Assembly: GCF_024211275.1 (NCBI RefSeq)
Contig: NZ_JAMLDX010000001.1
Coordinates: forward strand, 310,001 to 374,000
Reading direction: 5' to 3'
Length of the DNA stretch: 64,000 bases
Origin: Sphingomonas tagetis
GTDB taxonomy: Bacteria > Pseudomonadota > Alphaproteobacteria > Sphingomonadales > Sphingomonadaceae
Shown here: positions 17,379 to 26,502 of the stretch, one piece after another
How positions within the stretch are numbered: the first letter of the stretch is position 1
Layout of the letters: the number at the start of each line of letters is the position of its first letter
Program-made: the position numbers and the translations under genes
The notes under the pieces: generated by a model
Seen by the model: only the letters and a program-made list of their open reading frames with translations
The model's database searches: none
Told to the model about the DNA's origin: nothing

Positions 17379-17408
17379 GTATGAGGTCGGCAATTGGGTG
17401 GTTAGCGA

Positions 17409-17672
17409 TCAATCCCTGTCCGCAGTCGCTTGCACCCAAATTCGAGGCACACTGTATTTGACGGCCCATTCTCGGGCGGCTCCAATCGCGCTTTCCAAGC
17501 TGATGTCGCTTTCTGCGAGCGACGCATAAAACACGCTTTCGCCGTTTGGCTTAAGAGCGCTACCAGTCCCAAAGAACCGCCCATCGTCGCTGGCTTCCAC
17601 GATCAGCCAAGGTTCGTGATCGGATATTTCCGGCATCTGCTCGCCAGCGGCCAAATGAATTACCTCAACCAT
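17409..17672 (-). CDS. Hypothetical 87-residue protein
   Basis: A small soluble protein starting MVEVIHLAAGEQMPEISDHEPWL with an alternating strand/helix pattern (FFGTGSALKPNGESVFYASLAESD) and no membrane segment or recognised motif. A TGAGG sequence three bases before the ATG could act as the ribosome site. It lies between the DUF559 gene and a secreted-protein gene, both some distance away. Its AT content is slightly higher than that of neighbouring genes, hinting at separate origin. Function is unknown. Confidence 0.6.
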   Translation of the reverse strand: MVEVIHLAAGEQMPEISDHEPWLIVEASDDGRFFGTGSALKPNGESVFYASLAESDISLESAIGAAREWAVKYSVPRIWVQATADRD

Positions 17673-17723
17673 AGCCTCATTCTGGCACTTTAGCAGACGT
17701 CCGCAATTGGCTCCTTCCCGACC

Positions 17724-19379
17724 CTACTCCACCACCGGATACTTCCCCGCCAGCGCCGCGCGCACCTCCGCCACCTTGAACGCGCGCCATTGCCGCGGCT
17801 TGGCATCGGCGTCCGCGTAACCCAGTGGGCGGATCAGCATTCGCATTTCGTGGCCGCTGTCGACGGTGCCGCCCGAATAATACATCCCGTACATGGTGGT
17901 GCTGCGCTTCACCATCTGCGCGCTTTCGATGACGAACGCGTCCTTGCCGAGCGAGGCGGCGTGGTTGGCGGCGACGAGCAACGCGGCTTCTTCGAGGCTC
18001 GCCGGACTGGCGACGGTGCCGCCGAAGCGGACGTTGAACAGCGCTGGATCGTCGGCGTCCATCACGCGCCAGCCGTCGAGGTTGGAGCGCCAGAGGTTGC
18101 TCCCCTCCCCGCGCATCTTCGGCCCCAGCCCATCGGCTTCGGCGAGCGGAAGCATGCCGACGAGCCCGGAGAAGTTGAGCGAGAGCGCCTTGGTCAGCGC
18201 GGCGTCGCCGAACTTGTGGATCGCCTCGATCGTGTCGCCGATCTGCTGCGCTTCGGCGAGATCGGCCGCCTTCACTTGCCCCAGCAGGTCGGCGATGACG
18301 AGCGTGCCCTCGCCCGTCGGCTTTTCCTCGGCCAGCTGTTTCGCCGTCATCTTCGGCGCGCGCAGGCGGATCGCCATCGCCGCCGACCATTGATCGAGCG
18401 CGGCGGTGGCCTGCGTGCCCGCGGCAACGCGCTTGCTATAGTCTTCGGTGACCTTCTTGCTCTGCTTACGGCCATCGGGCGCGGGCGGCGGCGGCTCGAT
18501 CGCGGTCGCCACCTCGGCACGGGCGGCGGCGAGCTGCTTGGCCGACTCCTCGGTGCGGCCCACCGCGAGCAGCGCATAGGCGCGCGCGCCGGCGAGCGAG
18601 GCGCGCTCGGAAATCTGCTCGTAACGCCGCCCTTCCTCGCCACGCAGCGTCCAGCCGCCACGCTGGCGCGGCAGGTCGAAGGTGAGCTGATCGGCATAGA
18701 GCAAGGCATTGTCGAAATCGGCCTGACGCATCGACAGGATGAACATCAGCCGCAGCGCCTGCGGGTTGAGCGCGGCCTGCTGGCGCAGTTGCGCCATACG
18801 CTTGGCGCGGTCGCTGTCGAACAGCATCCGCACGCTGCTGGTCATCCGCCGCACGCTCATCGCATAGGGGCGGCGCGCGTCGATCGAGGCGAGCATCGCC
18901 TCGGCCTCTTTGGGTTTCTTCGCGCGATAGAGCGCGACCGCGCGCAACGCGTCGTTGGCGAGCTTGACCGAGGGCAGCGCACCGAACTTGTCGTTGTCGG
19001 CGTAGAGCTTCTCGACCTCGTCGAGCGTCTTCATCGCGGTGTCGTTCGAATTCTCGCCGAGCTCGTGCAGTGCGCGCGCCTGAATCAGCGAGGCGCGGCG
19101 TTGCCAGAATTCGGGGACCAGCACCGGATCGGCGAGTACCTTCTCGCACGCGACCACGCCGACGACGTTGAAACCGCGGACGCGCTTGGCCGTCGTGGTG
19201 CCCTGATAGCCCCAGCCGCGCCAGACGGGCTGAGTCTCGCCCGGCTTGAGGCTCTTCTTGGGACGCGGCGCTGGGTAGCCGTCGCAGACAAGATAGTCGG
19301 CGGGCTTGACCGCCTCCTGCGCCGCTACCGGTGTCAGACAGAATAACGACGCGCCGAGCAGCGCCCATTTACGATTCAC
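17724..19379 (-). CDS. Exported protein of unknown function
   Basis: A 551-residue product when read from the GTG at 19379, chosen because it opens directly into a signal peptide (NRKWALLGASLFCLTPVAAQ) with a GGGGGA site just before it; the longer upstream frame has no signal. The body is mostly helical with Ala-rich repeats (for example RAYALLAVGRTEESAKQLAAARAEVATAI) that suggest TPR-like packing, and the C-terminal third is more strand-like. Two cysteines lie near the mature N-terminus. I recognise no catalytic motif. It sits downstream of prolyl oligopeptidase with 95 bp between. Confidence 0.72.
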   Translation of the reverse strand: MNRKWALLGASLFCLTPVAAQEAVKPADYLVCDGYPAPRPKKSLKPGETQPVWRGWGYQGTTTAKRVRGFNVVGVVACEKVLADPVLVPEFWQRRASLIQARALHELGENSNDTAMKTLDEVEKLYADNDKFGALPSVKLANDALRAVALYRAKKPKEAEAMLASIDARRPYAMSVRRMTSSVRMLFDSDRAKRMAQLRQQAALNPQALRLMFILSMRQADFDNALLYADQLTFDLPRQRGGWTLRGEEGRRYEQISERASLAGARAYALLAVGRTEESAKQLAAARAEVATAIEPPPPAPDGRKQSKKVTEDYSKRVAAGTQATAALDQWSAAMAIRLRAPKMTAKQLAEEKPTGEGTLVIADLLGQVKAADLAEAQQIGDTIEAIHKFGDAALTKALSLNFSGLVGMLPLAEADGLGPKMRGEGSNLWRSNLDGWRVMDADDPALFNVRFGGTVASPASLEEAALLVAANHAASLGKDAFVIESAQMVKRSTTMYGMYYSGGTVDSGHEMRMLIRPLGYADADAKPRQWRAFKVAEVRAALAGKYPVVE

Positions 19380-19473
19380 GGCATCCCCCGCCACTTTCCC
19401 TGGCCGCAGCTTAATCCAGTCTATGCCGTTCGGAAAAGACGGAAAAAGCAGCGGCCGGGCGTGGTGTGCGGGA

Positions 19474-21639
19474 TCAGCGGACCGGCTTGACCTCGAGGCC
19501 GGTCCACTTTGCGGCGAAGGCCCAGAGGTCGGACGTTTCCTCAATCACCTTGTCGGTCGGCTTGCCCGAGCCGTGGCCGGCGCGGGTTTCGATGCGGACG
19601 AGGTGCGGCTTGGGGCCGATGTCCGCGGCCTGCAGCGCGGCGGTGTATTTGAAGGTGTGGCCCGGCACGACGCGGTCGTCGGTATCGGCGGTGGTGGCGA
19701 GGATCGCGGGGTAGGTCTTGCCCGGCACGATGTTGTGATAGGGCGAATAGGCGCGCAGGATCTTCCAGTCGGCTTCCTTCGACGGATAGCCATAGTCGTC
19801 GACCCAGTAGCGGCCGGCCGTCCAGCGGTCGAAGCGCAGCATGTCCATCACGCCGACCGCGGGGAGCGCCGCGGCGAACAGGTCCGGGCGCTGGTTGACC
19901 ACCACGCCGACCAGCAGCCCGCCGTTCGAACCGCCCTGGATGGCAAGGCCGTCCTTCTTGGTGATGCCCTGTGCGATCAGATATTCGCCGGCGCCGATGA
20001 AGTCATCGAAGACGTTCTGCTTGTTGTTGAGCCGGCCGCCATCGTGCCATGCCTTGCCATATTCGCCGCCGCCGCGGATGTTGGCGAGGACGAACACCCC
20101 GCCCTGCTCCATCCACGCCAGCCGTGAGGCCGAGAAGGCCGGGCCGTAGGGGACGTTGAAGCCGCCATAGCCCCACAGCAGTGTCGGCGCAGGGCCGGTC
20201 ACGTCCTTCCGCTTGACGATGAACATCGGCACCTTGGTGCCGTCCTTCGAGGCGAAGAAGCGCTGCTCGACGGCATAGTCGGCCGGGTTGAACGCCACCT
20301 TGGGCGTGGCCCACTCGGTCGCTTTCCCCGTGGCGACGTCATAGCGATAGACCGTCGTCGGCGCGTTGAAGCTGGTATAGGCGTAGAAGGCTTCGGTCTT
20401 GGCGGGATCGCCGGTGAAGCCGGCGACGCTGCCGATGCCGGGCAGCGCGACCTTGCCGAGCGGCTTGCCGTCGAGCGCGTAGCGGCGCAGCTCGTCGCGG
20501 GCATCGACCAGATAGGTGGCGATCAGCTGGCCGCCGACGATGCCGGCGCCCTGCAGCGTGGCCTTGTCCTCGGGGATCACGTCGGTCGCGACCGGATTGG
20601 CCTGTGCGACGTCCATCGTCACGACCTTGAGCCGCGGTGCGCCCTTGTTGGTGTTCCAGAAGAAGCGCGTGCCGACATTGCCGGCGAGCGACCAGTTGTT
20701 GTCGAGGCCGGCGATCAGCTTGCGCGGTTTTGCGCCCGGCGTCTTGAGGTCGAGCAGCGTGATCTCGTAGCGGTCATCGGTGCCTTCGGTGGTGGTGATG
20801 ACCAGCCAGTCGCCGTCGTCGGTGACCTGCGCGTAATGGCCGCGCTTGGGGGTTTCGGGGGTCGAGTAGATCAGCGTGTCGGCGCTCTGCGGGGTGCCGA
20901 TGCGGTGGAAATAGACCGCCTGATTCTCGTTGAGCTGCTGGAATGCCTGACCCTGCGCGGGCTCGGGGAAGCGGCTGTAGTAGAAGCCCGAGCCGTCCTT
21001 CGCCCAGCTGAGATTGCTGAACTTCATCCATTTGACTTCGTCGTCGAGCGTCTTGCCGGTGGCGACGTCGAGCACCTTGACGGTGCGCCAGTCGCTGCCG
21101 CCGTCCTGAATGCCGTAGACGAGCAGCTTGCCGTCCTCCGACGGCACCCATTCGGACAGCGCGGTGGCGCCGTCCTTGGCCCAGCCATTGGGGTCGATCA
21201 GCACGCGGCCGGGACCGTTCAGGCTGTCGCGCACCCATAGCACCGCCTGGTTCTGGAGGCCGGTGTTGTGGGCGTAGAAGTAGCGATTGCCCTTGTGTGT
21301 GGGGACGCCGAAGCGCTCATAATCGAACAGCTGCTTGATGCGCGCCTTGAACGCGTCGCGGCCGGGGAGCGTGTCGAGATAGGCGCCGGTGACCTTGTTC
21401 TGCGCCTCGACCCAGGCGGCGACGTCCTTGTCGTTGCGCACGTCATTCTCGAGCCAGCGATAGGGGTCGGCGACCTTCTGGCCGAACTGTTCCTCGACGA
21501 TATCGACGCGCTTGGTCTGCGGATAGGCGATCGGGGCGGGCATCGTGGTCGGGGTCTCCGGATTGGCGAGAGCGTGGGGGGCGGCGAACAGCAACGGAAG
21601 GGCGAGCAACGGCAGAGCCAGATACGGCACGGGGCGCAT
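19474..21639 (-). CDS. Prolyl oligopeptidase (S9A), periplasmic
   Basis: Serine peptidase of 721 residues that cleaves after proline in short peptides. A signal peptide (MRPVPYLALPLLALPLLFAAPHALA) precedes a seven-blade propeller region and a C-terminal alpha/beta hydrolase domain with the nucleophile motif IQGGSNGGLL, the Asp in ADTDDRVVPGHTFK and the His in RAGHGSGK. The start at 21639 is preceded by CAGGAGAAACC, a good ribosome site. Upstream codons in the same frame (from 21669) are less likely. The substrate is not known. Confidence 0.92.
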   Translation of the reverse strand: MRPVPYLALPLLALPLLFAAPHALANPETPTTMPAPIAYPQTKRVDIVEEQFGQKVADPYRWLENDVRNDKDVAAWVEAQNKVTGAYLDTLPGRDAFKARIKQLFDYERFGVPTHKGNRYFYAHNTGLQNQAVLWVRDSLNGPGRVLIDPNGWAKDGATALSEWVPSEDGKLLVYGIQDGGSDWRTVKVLDVATGKTLDDEVKWMKFSNLSWAKDGSGFYYSRFPEPAQGQAFQQLNENQAVYFHRIGTPQSADTLIYSTPETPKRGHYAQVTDDGDWLVITTTEGTDDRYEITLLDLKTPGAKPRKLIAGLDNNWSLAGNVGTRFFWNTNKGAPRLKVVTMDVAQANPVATDVIPEDKATLQGAGIVGGQLIATYLVDARDELRRYALDGKPLGKVALPGIGSVAGFTGDPAKTEAFYAYTSFNAPTTVYRYDVATGKATEWATPKVAFNPADYAVEQRFFASKDGTKVPMFIVKRKDVTGPAPTLLWGYGGFNVPYGPAFSASRLAWMEQGGVFVLANIRGGGEYGKAWHDGGRLNNKQNVFDDFIGAGEYLIAQGITKKDGLAIQGGSNGGLLVGVVVNQRPDLFAAALPAVGVMDMLRFDRWTAGRYWVDDYGYPSKEADWKILRAYSPYHNIVPGKTYPAILATTADTDDRVVPGHTFKYTAALQAADIGPKPHLVRIETRAGHGSGKPTDKVIEETSDLWAFAAKWTGLEVKPVR

Positions 21640-21711
21640 TGGTTTCTCCTGAAACGGGAATGGCCGCACCCTATTGCGGCGCGGCCCTCCGTCAAGCGCG
21701 TTGCACGTGCC

Positions 21712-21828
21712 TCAGGCGAGGCTGGTCAGCGCGCTTTGATAGCTGACCCAGCTCATCACCATGAGCGGTAGCGTGGCGAAACCGATCGCCAGTGCGTTGG
21801 CGGCGCCAAATCCGGTATTGCGTCTCAT
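21712..21828 (-). CDS. 38-residue single-pass membrane peptide
   Basis: A short ORF preceded by AGGAGGAGG three bases before its ATG, one of the strongest ribosome sites in the window. The product begins MRRNTGFGAANALAIGF, has one hydrophobic segment (about residues 8-26, including ALAIGFATLPLMVMS) and ends in SALTSLA. Two arginines at the N-terminus suggest an N-in orientation. It lies between prolyl oligopeptidase and the rplQ terminator and has no relative that I recognise. Real translation is likely; function is unknown. Confidence 0.6.
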   Translation of the reverse strand: MRRNTGFGAANALAIGFATLPLMVMSWVSYQSALTSLA

Positions 21829-21965
21829 CTTCCTCCTCCTGCCCGCGGGGTTGCATGCCGCGTGCCAGTTGCCGAATTGGCGGAAATCCGCGGCTCGGGC
21901 CGATGCGTGGAAGATGGGGAGCGGCGCGCTGCGCCAAAGTTCAGCGATTCTTGCGACGCCGAAAC

Positions 21966-21997
21966 AAAAAGGGCGGCGGCATTGCTGCCACCGCCCT
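21966..21997 (-). terminator. Rho-independent terminator of the rplQ operon
   Basis: On the minus strand, agggcggtggca pairs with tgccgccgccct (one G-U) around gcaa, followed immediately by a T-run (TTTTTG). It lies 23 bp after rplQ and is a strong end to the ribosomal operon. Confidence 0.93.
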
Positions 21998-22019
21998 CTT
22001 GAAACCGATCCGGCGCGGA

Positions 22020-22442
22020 TTACGCGGCCTGGTCGAAATCCTCGTCGGTCAGGACCGGACCCGAATCCTGGCCCTTGGCCGAGACGTCGCGGTCGACGAA
22101 CTCGATATAGGCCATCGGCGCGGCGTCAGACGCGCGCGGGCCGGCCTTGATGATGCGGGTATAGCCGCCGTTGCGGTCGGCGTAGCGCGTGGCGAGCGTG
22201 TCGAACAGCTTCACCAGCTGCGCGTCGTCGAGCAGGCGGGCATGCGCGAGACGGCGGTTCGAAAGGCCGCCCTTCTTCGCCAGCGTCACCAGCTTTTCGA
22301 TGTAAGGACGCAGTTCCTTCGCCTTGGCGACGGTGGTCAGGATCTGCTCGTGCTTGATCAGCGCTGCCGACATGTTGCGGAACAGGGCGATGCGGTGGGC
22401 CGAGGTGCGCTGTAGCTTACGGCCGCCGTACTTATGGCGCAT
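22020..22442 (-). CDS. rplQ: 50S ribosomal protein L17
   Basis: Large-subunit protein of 140 residues, with the family N-terminus [17 protein letters not shown] and the RTRK-like basic helix region later. It is the last gene of the rpsM-rpsK-rpoA-rplQ set. In most bacteria rplQ follows rpoA closely; here 225 bp with two inverted repeats separate them. The C-terminus ends in an acidic extension ([10 protein letters not shown]). Confidence 0.97.
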   Translation of the reverse strand: MRHKYGGRKLQRTSAHRIALFRNMSAALIKHEQILTTVAKAKELRPYIEKLVTLAKKGGLSNRRLAHARLLDDAQLVKLFDTLATRYADRNGGYTRIIKAGPRASDAAPMAYIEFVDRDVSAKGQDSGPVLTDEDFDQAA

Positions 22443-22483
22443 GGTATCTTCCTTCTCGTTCGTTCGGGGGCCGTATAGCGGGT

Positions 22484-22508
22484 CCCATCAAAGTACTACT
22501 TTGATGGG
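22484..22508. repeat. Perfect 11-bp inverted repeat between rpoA and rplQ
   Basis: cccatcaaagt and its exact complement around a 3-nt loop, in the rplQ leader, 42 bp before the rplQ start. No T-run follows. It could be an RNA-processing or stability hairpin. Confidence 0.8.
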
Positions 22509-22637
22509 TGCCCACTGGTACCCCGGACCAGGCAGCGCTTGGGGTGGCTGCCGATGACCCTTCTTCCAGGAGGCCCGCCGCGGCAAAGCCGCGACGTCGG
22601 ACGGCTCTGCGACCCGCCGGCCGGGCTGGCGTCGTCT

Positions 22638-22661
22638 CCGGGTTAGCTTGCGCTAACCCGG
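22638..22661 (-). repeat. Perfect 10-bp hairpin with GCAA tetraloop after rpoA
   Basis: On the minus strand CCGGGTTAGC and its complement enclose GCAA, a GNRA-type loop, six bases after the rpoA stop codon. No T-run follows, so it is more likely a stability or processing element, or a protein-binding hairpin, than a terminator. It may limit how much rplQ is made from the same transcript. Confidence 0.75.
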
Positions 22662-22667
22662 TGCGAC

Positions 22668-23735
22668 TTAGCCCATGATTTCCTGCTCGAGCTTCTTGGC
22701 CATCTCTTCGATGTTCTCAGGCGGCCAGCCCGGGATTTCCATGCCGAGGCGCAGACCCATCGACGACAGCACCTCCTTGATCTCGTTCAAGGACTTGCGG
22801 CCGAAGTTCGGGGTGCGCAGCATCTCGGCTTCGGTCTTCTGGACCAGATCGCCGATATAGATGATGTTGTCGTTCTTGAGGCAGTTGGCCGAACGGACCG
22901 ACAGCTCGAGCTCGTCCACCTTCTTGAGCAGGTAGCGGTTGATCGTCGCGGTATCGCCCGCGCCCGCATCGCCGCCGCCCGAAGCCGGAGCGGCCACGCC
23001 GATCGGCGCCGAACGGGTGATCGCCGAATCGTCGAAGTGGACGAACAGCGCCAGCTGGTCCTGCAGGATGCGCGCGGCATAAGCGAGCGCGTCCTCCGGG
23101 GTCACGGTGCCGTCGGTCTCGATCGACAGGCTGAGCTTGTCGTAATCGAGCTCCTGCCCGACGCGGGTGTTCTCGACCTTGTAGCTCACCTGACGGACCG
23201 GCGAGTAGAGCGCATCGACCGGGATCAGACCGATCGGCGCGTCGGCCGGACGGTTGGCGGCGGCCGGCACGTAACCCTTGCCGGTGTCGGCGACGAGTTC
23301 CATATTGAGCGTCGCGCCGTCATCGAGATGGCACAGCACCAGCTCGGGGTTCATCACTTCGATGTCGCCCGAGACGGCGATGTCGCCGGCCTTGACTTCG
23401 GCCGGGCCCGTGGCGCTCAGCTGGAGCCGCTTGGCGCCCTCGCCCTGCATGCGCAGCGCGATTTGCTTCACGTTCAGGACGAGATCGGTCACGTCCTCGC
23501 GAACGCCGGCCAACGAGCTGAACTCGTGGAGGACGTTCTCGATCTTGATCGAAGTCACCGCGGCGCCCTGGAGCGACGAGAGCAGCACGCGGCGCAGCGC
23601 GTTGCCGAGCGTCAGGCCGAAGCCGCGCTCCAGCGGTTCAGCGACGAACGTCGCCTTGCGCTTGCCGTCACCGCCCTTTTTCTCAAGGCCGTTCGGCTTC
23701 TTCAGTTCCTGCCAGTTCTTTGCGTTGACAGACAC
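22668..23735 (-). CDS. rpoA: DNA-directed RNA polymerase subunit alpha
   Basis: Scaffold of the RNA polymerase core, 355 residues. The N-terminal dimerisation domain ([17 protein letters not shown] near residue 40) and the C-terminal DNA/activator-binding domain ([17 protein letters not shown], then [17 protein letters not shown]) are complete. The start codon is GTG, supported by AGGGGAAG upstream; it reads [11 protein letters not shown]. It is flanked on both sides by intergenic hairpins. Confidence 0.98.
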   Translation of the reverse strand: MSVNAKNWQELKKPNGLEKKGGDGKRKATFVAEPLERGFGLTLGNALRRVLLSSLQGAAVTSIKIENVLHEFSSLAGVREDVTDLVLNVKQIALRMQGEGAKRLQLSATGPAEVKAGDIAVSGDIEVMNPELVLCHLDDGATLNMELVADTGKGYVPAAANRPADAPIGLIPVDALYSPVRQVSYKVENTRVGQELDYDKLSLSIETDGTVTPEDALAYAARILQDQLALFVHFDDSAITRSAPIGVAAPASGGGDAGAGDTATINRYLLKKVDELELSVRSANCLKNDNIIYIGDLVQKTEAEMLRTPNFGRKSLNEIKEVLSSMGLRLGMEIPGWPPENIEEMAKKLEQEIMG

Positions 23736-23785
23736 AGGCTTCCCCTGGGTTGGGCGGGACAGGGGCGGTCCCGCCAGGATTGGAG

Positions 23786-23831
23786 CCGCCTCCGGCCCGG
23801 ACCCGGCTTCCCGAGTCCGCGGCGGAGGCGG
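23786..23831. repeat. Inverted repeat between rpsK and rpoA
   Basis: ccgcctccg at 23786-23794 pairs with cggaggcgg at 23823-23831, with further pairing inside. It lies within 10 bp of the rpsK stop codon. Whether it is a processing site or chance in GC-rich DNA is unclear. Confidence 0.5.
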
Positions 23832-23840
23832 AAAGTCAAA

Positions 23841-24230
23841 TCAGACGCGGCGGCGCTTGCTCGGACGCACGCCATTGTGCGGGATCGAGGTCACGTCGCG
23901 GATCGAGGTGATCTGGAAACCGACTGCCTGGAGGGCGCGCAGCGCGCTCTCGCGGCCCGAACCGGGACCCTTCACCTCGACCTCGAGGGTGCGAACGCCA
24001 TGCTCGGCAGCCTTGCGGCCTGCGTCCTCGGCGGCGACCTGCGCGGCATACGGGGTCGACTTGCGCGAACCCTTGAAGCCCATCATGCCGGCCGACGACC
24101 AGCTGATCGCATTGCCCTGTGCGTCCGTGATCGTGATCATGGTGTTGTTGAAGCTGGCGTTCACATGGGCGACGCCGGCGGTGATGTTCTTGCGTTCGCG
24201 ACGGCGAAGACGCTGCGGTGCTTGTGCCAT
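23841..24230 (-). CDS. rpsK: 30S ribosomal protein S11
   Basis: Small-subunit protein of 129 residues, part of the mRNA-exit platform. Recognised by [21 protein letters not shown] and the late [21 protein letters not shown] tail, where the Asn-Gly pair is the usual isoaspartate site. It follows rpsM by 58 bp in the alpha-operon order. Confidence 0.98.
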   Translation of the reverse strand: MAQAPQRLRRRERKNITAGVAHVNASFNNTMITITDAQGNAISWSSAGMMGFKGSRKSTPYAAQVAAEDAGRKAAEHGVRTLEVEVKGPGSGRESALRALQAVGFQITSIRDVTSIPHNGVRPSKRRRV

Positions 24231-24288
24231 TGTTCAGTAATCCTTCGAAATTCGAAGCAGGCGGGCCGCGTTTCGGCGGCCCAGCGGC

Positions 24289-24657
24289 TTACTTCTTCTT
24301 GCCGGCGATCGGCTTGGCCTTGCCCTTGCGAGTGCGCGCATTGGTGTGCGTGCGCTGGCCGCGAACCGGAAGCCCCTTGCGATGGCGCAGGCCGCGATAG
24401 CAGGCGAGGTCCATCAGGCGCTTGATGTTCATCGCGGTCTCGCGGCGAAGATCGCCCTCGACGGTGTGATCGGCGTCGATGGTTTCGCGGATCTGCAGCA
24501 CTTCCTGATCGGTCAGGTCCTGCACGCGGCGATCGACGGTGATGCCGAGCTTCTCGGTGATCGCCTTGGCCTTGGTCGGGCCGATGCCGTGGATATACTG
24601 AAGCGCGATCAGAACGCGCTTGTTGGTGGGCAGGTTAACGCCCGCAATACGTGCCAT
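24289..24657 (-). CDS. rpsM: 30S ribosomal protein S13
   Basis: Small-subunit protein of 122 residues contacting the ribosomal head and P-site tRNA. Recognised by [20 protein letters not shown], then [20 protein letters not shown] and the basic C-terminal tail [10 protein letters not shown]. It is the first gene of rpsM-rpsK-rpoA-rplQ, with a promoter about 130 bp upstream. Confidence 0.98.
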   Translation of the reverse strand: MARIAGVNLPTNKRVLIALQYIHGIGPTKAKAITEKLGITVDRRVQDLTDQEVLQIRETIDADHTVEGDLRRETAMNIKRLMDLACYRGLRHRKGLPVRGQRTHTNARTRKGKAKPIAGKKK

Positions 24658-24786
24658 GAACTATGTTCTCCCAGCTCCACGGGGTTTGCATGGCAGCTAA
24701 CCCCATCTCTTCGCGTTGACCCGAAACGCATACGCGCGGCACACGCTGGGAAGCGCTGCCGGGCGAACAGGTTTCGGAAGATGCGG

Positions 24787-24815
24787 CAAATATGGAGTCG
24801 CGGCCCGGCTGTCAA
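24787..24815 (-). promoter_or_regulatory. Promoter for the rpsM-rpsK-rpoA-rplQ operon
   Basis: On the minus strand a consensus TTGACA (24810-24815) and TATTTG (24787-24792) are separated by 17 bp. It gives a leader of about 120 nt before rpsM. The rest of the 292-bp space between rpsM and the TPR gene holds no other feature that I can support. Confidence 0.7.
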
Positions 24816-24949
24816 GCGCAGCACGGCAGGATTTCGCGGTTGACCGCATATACATCATTCGCGGCGCCTGGCCAAGCACGGCGTGCGGTCAGAAAGCGTA
24901 CCGGGCCGGCGCCTTGGGACAGGCGGGCATCAGGCGTATAGCTTAGGCC

Positions 24950-25975
24950 ATGCGGTTCGGATCGGCTTTCCTCCCATGCCTTGTCGCGGCGATCATCACT
25001 GCCGCGACCCCGGCACATGCCGAGCCGCGCGAGCGACGTCAGCCAAGCCCGGCGATCGCGGAACGCGTGGGAATCGACGCCGCCGCAACCCGTAAACTCG
25101 ACCGTGAGATCGAGACGTGCGAGCAGGCCCCGCGTTTTGCGGACGATTGCCTCGACCTTATCCAACTCGGCGCAGCGGCCAACATAGCGGAGGACCCGCT
25201 GGCGGCCGAAGCCTATCAGCGACGCGCCTTGGCCCTTCGCATCGCCGCCTTCGGCGCGGACAGCGACGCCGCCGCGCAAGGGCATGCCGCTCTGGGCAGC
25301 ATGCTGCTCCAGCGGCAGCGCCACGCCGAAGCGGAGGTTGAAATGGCTCGTGCGGTGGCGCTGTTCCGCAAGCTGGGCGGACCCGATTGGGCGCTCAGCC
25401 GCGCGCTGCTCGATCTGGCCGGAGCGATTCAGGCGCAAGGCCGCATCCGCGAGGCCGAGCCCCTGCTGCGCGAAGCGTTGGGACGGATGCCGGACCGGGA
25501 AGGCAGCCGCTACAGCCGCGCGGCGCTTGCGCTAAGACCGCTTGCCGACAACCTGACCCGGCAGGGACGGCACGCGGAAGCGGAACAGGTTCTGCGCCGC
25601 CTGCTGGCCGCTACGCGCGTGCCTGAGCGCGAGGATAGCGGCATCGCCAAACATGCGCTGATGGACCTGGCATGGAACCTTGCCGAACAGCGTCGGACCG
25701 CCGAGGGCGAGGCGATGATGCGCGAAGCGCTGGGCAACCCGCCCCCGGCGCTCGACCGGAGCCCGACCGTCTATATCGGACGCGCGGCGCTCGGGCGTTA
25801 TCTGCTCCGTAAATCGGGAGATACCGACGGGGCGCTCACCGAATTGCGGCGCGTCACGCGCGCGATCGTCGCTCGCGAGATGGTCCGCGAGACCGCGGGC
25901 CTGCTACCGCTTTATCAGACCACGCTGCAGCTGCATGTCGAAGCGGCCTGGCGCGTTGCTCATCGGCGGCGCTAG
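24950..25975 (+). CDS. Exported tetratricopeptide-repeat protein
   Basis: A 341-residue protein with a signal peptide (about residues 1-24, ending PAHA) and about six helix pairs of TPR type, for example AALGSMLLQRQRHAEAEVEM and PLADNLTRQGRHAEAEQVLR, spaced at roughly 42 residues. It has no enzymatic motif and would act as a periplasmic protein-interaction scaffold. It stands alone on the plus strand and overlaps the convergent SRPBCC gene by 4 bp. The start is the first ATG that gives a signal peptide. Confidence 0.82.
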   Translation: MRFGSAFLPCLVAAIITAATPAHAEPRERRQPSPAIAERVGIDAAATRKLDREIETCEQAPRFADDCLDLIQLGAAANIAEDPLAAEAYQRRALALRIAAFGADSDAAAQGHAALGSMLLQRQRHAEAEVEMARAVALFRKLGGPDWALSRALLDLAGAIQAQGRIREAEPLLREALGRMPDREGSRYSRAALALRPLADNLTRQGRHAEAEQVLRRLLAATRVPEREDSGIAKHALMDLAWNLAEQRRTAEGEAMMREALGNPPPALDRSPTVYIGRAALGRYLLRKSGDTDGALTELRRVTRAIVAREMVRETAGLLPLYQTTLQLHVEAAWRVAHRRR

Positions 25976-26502
25976 CGCGCCTCCGCCGCCCGCTTGAGCG
26001 CCGGCATCTGCGCGGCGAACACGCCATCAACCGGTGCGGCGAAGCCCTGCAGGCCACCCGGGTGGAAACCGCCGACGACATAGGTGATCGTCACCGCCGT
26101 TCCCTGCCCCTCGGCCTTAAGCGCGAAGGTGAGCGTGCCGGTCACCGCGCCGCTCTGCAACGGGCCGAACGCGCCGTCGAAGCGCAGCACCTTGCCGCGG
26201 TCGGCATAGATCACCCGGGCATGCTCGATCGACCCGCCCTTGAGCTTTTCGCACCAGCAGCCGCCGGGGCGCGCGTCGATCGAGAGGTTGGCGTTGTCGC
26301 CGCTATAGGTGTGGTCCTTGCTCCACCATAGGTTTGGTTTGGCGATCGTGTCCCACACCTTCTCCGGCGGCGCAGCGATCACGAGCTTGTGAACCGACAC
26401 GAAACCGCCCGGTTCGGACTTGGTCACTTCGGCATGGGCCGGGACGGCAAGCTCGATCGCGATGGCGGCGGCGATCGCCGTCTTGCGGTACATCATCGTC
26501 AT
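25972..26502 (-). CDS. Exported SRPBCC (START-like) family protein
   Basis: A 176-residue protein with a signal peptide (ending AVPAHA) and an SRPBCC fold: VHKLVIAAPPEKVWDTIAKP starts the lipid-binding cavity, and TFALKAEGQGTAVTITYVVG continues it. Such domains bind hydrophobic ligands. The ATG at 26502 overlaps the TGA of the DUF418 gene as ATGA, so the two are translationally coupled; a longer frame upstream is a shadow. A periplasmic location is unusual but fits the signal peptide. The ligand is unknown. Confidence 0.78.
   Translation of the reverse strand: MTMMYRKTAIAAAIAIELAVPAHAEVTKSEPGGFVSVHKLVIAAPPEKVWDTIAKPNLWWSKDHTYSGDNANLSIDARPGGCWCEKLKGGSIEHARVIYADRGKVLRFDGAFGPLQSGAVTGTLTFALKAEGQGTAVTITYVVGGFHPGGLQGFAAPVDGVFAAQMPALKRAAEAR

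Noticed and set aside
24658..24949. A coding gene upstream of rpsM
   Set aside because: Open frames there lack ribosome sites and domains; the region is explained by the rpsM promoter and leader.
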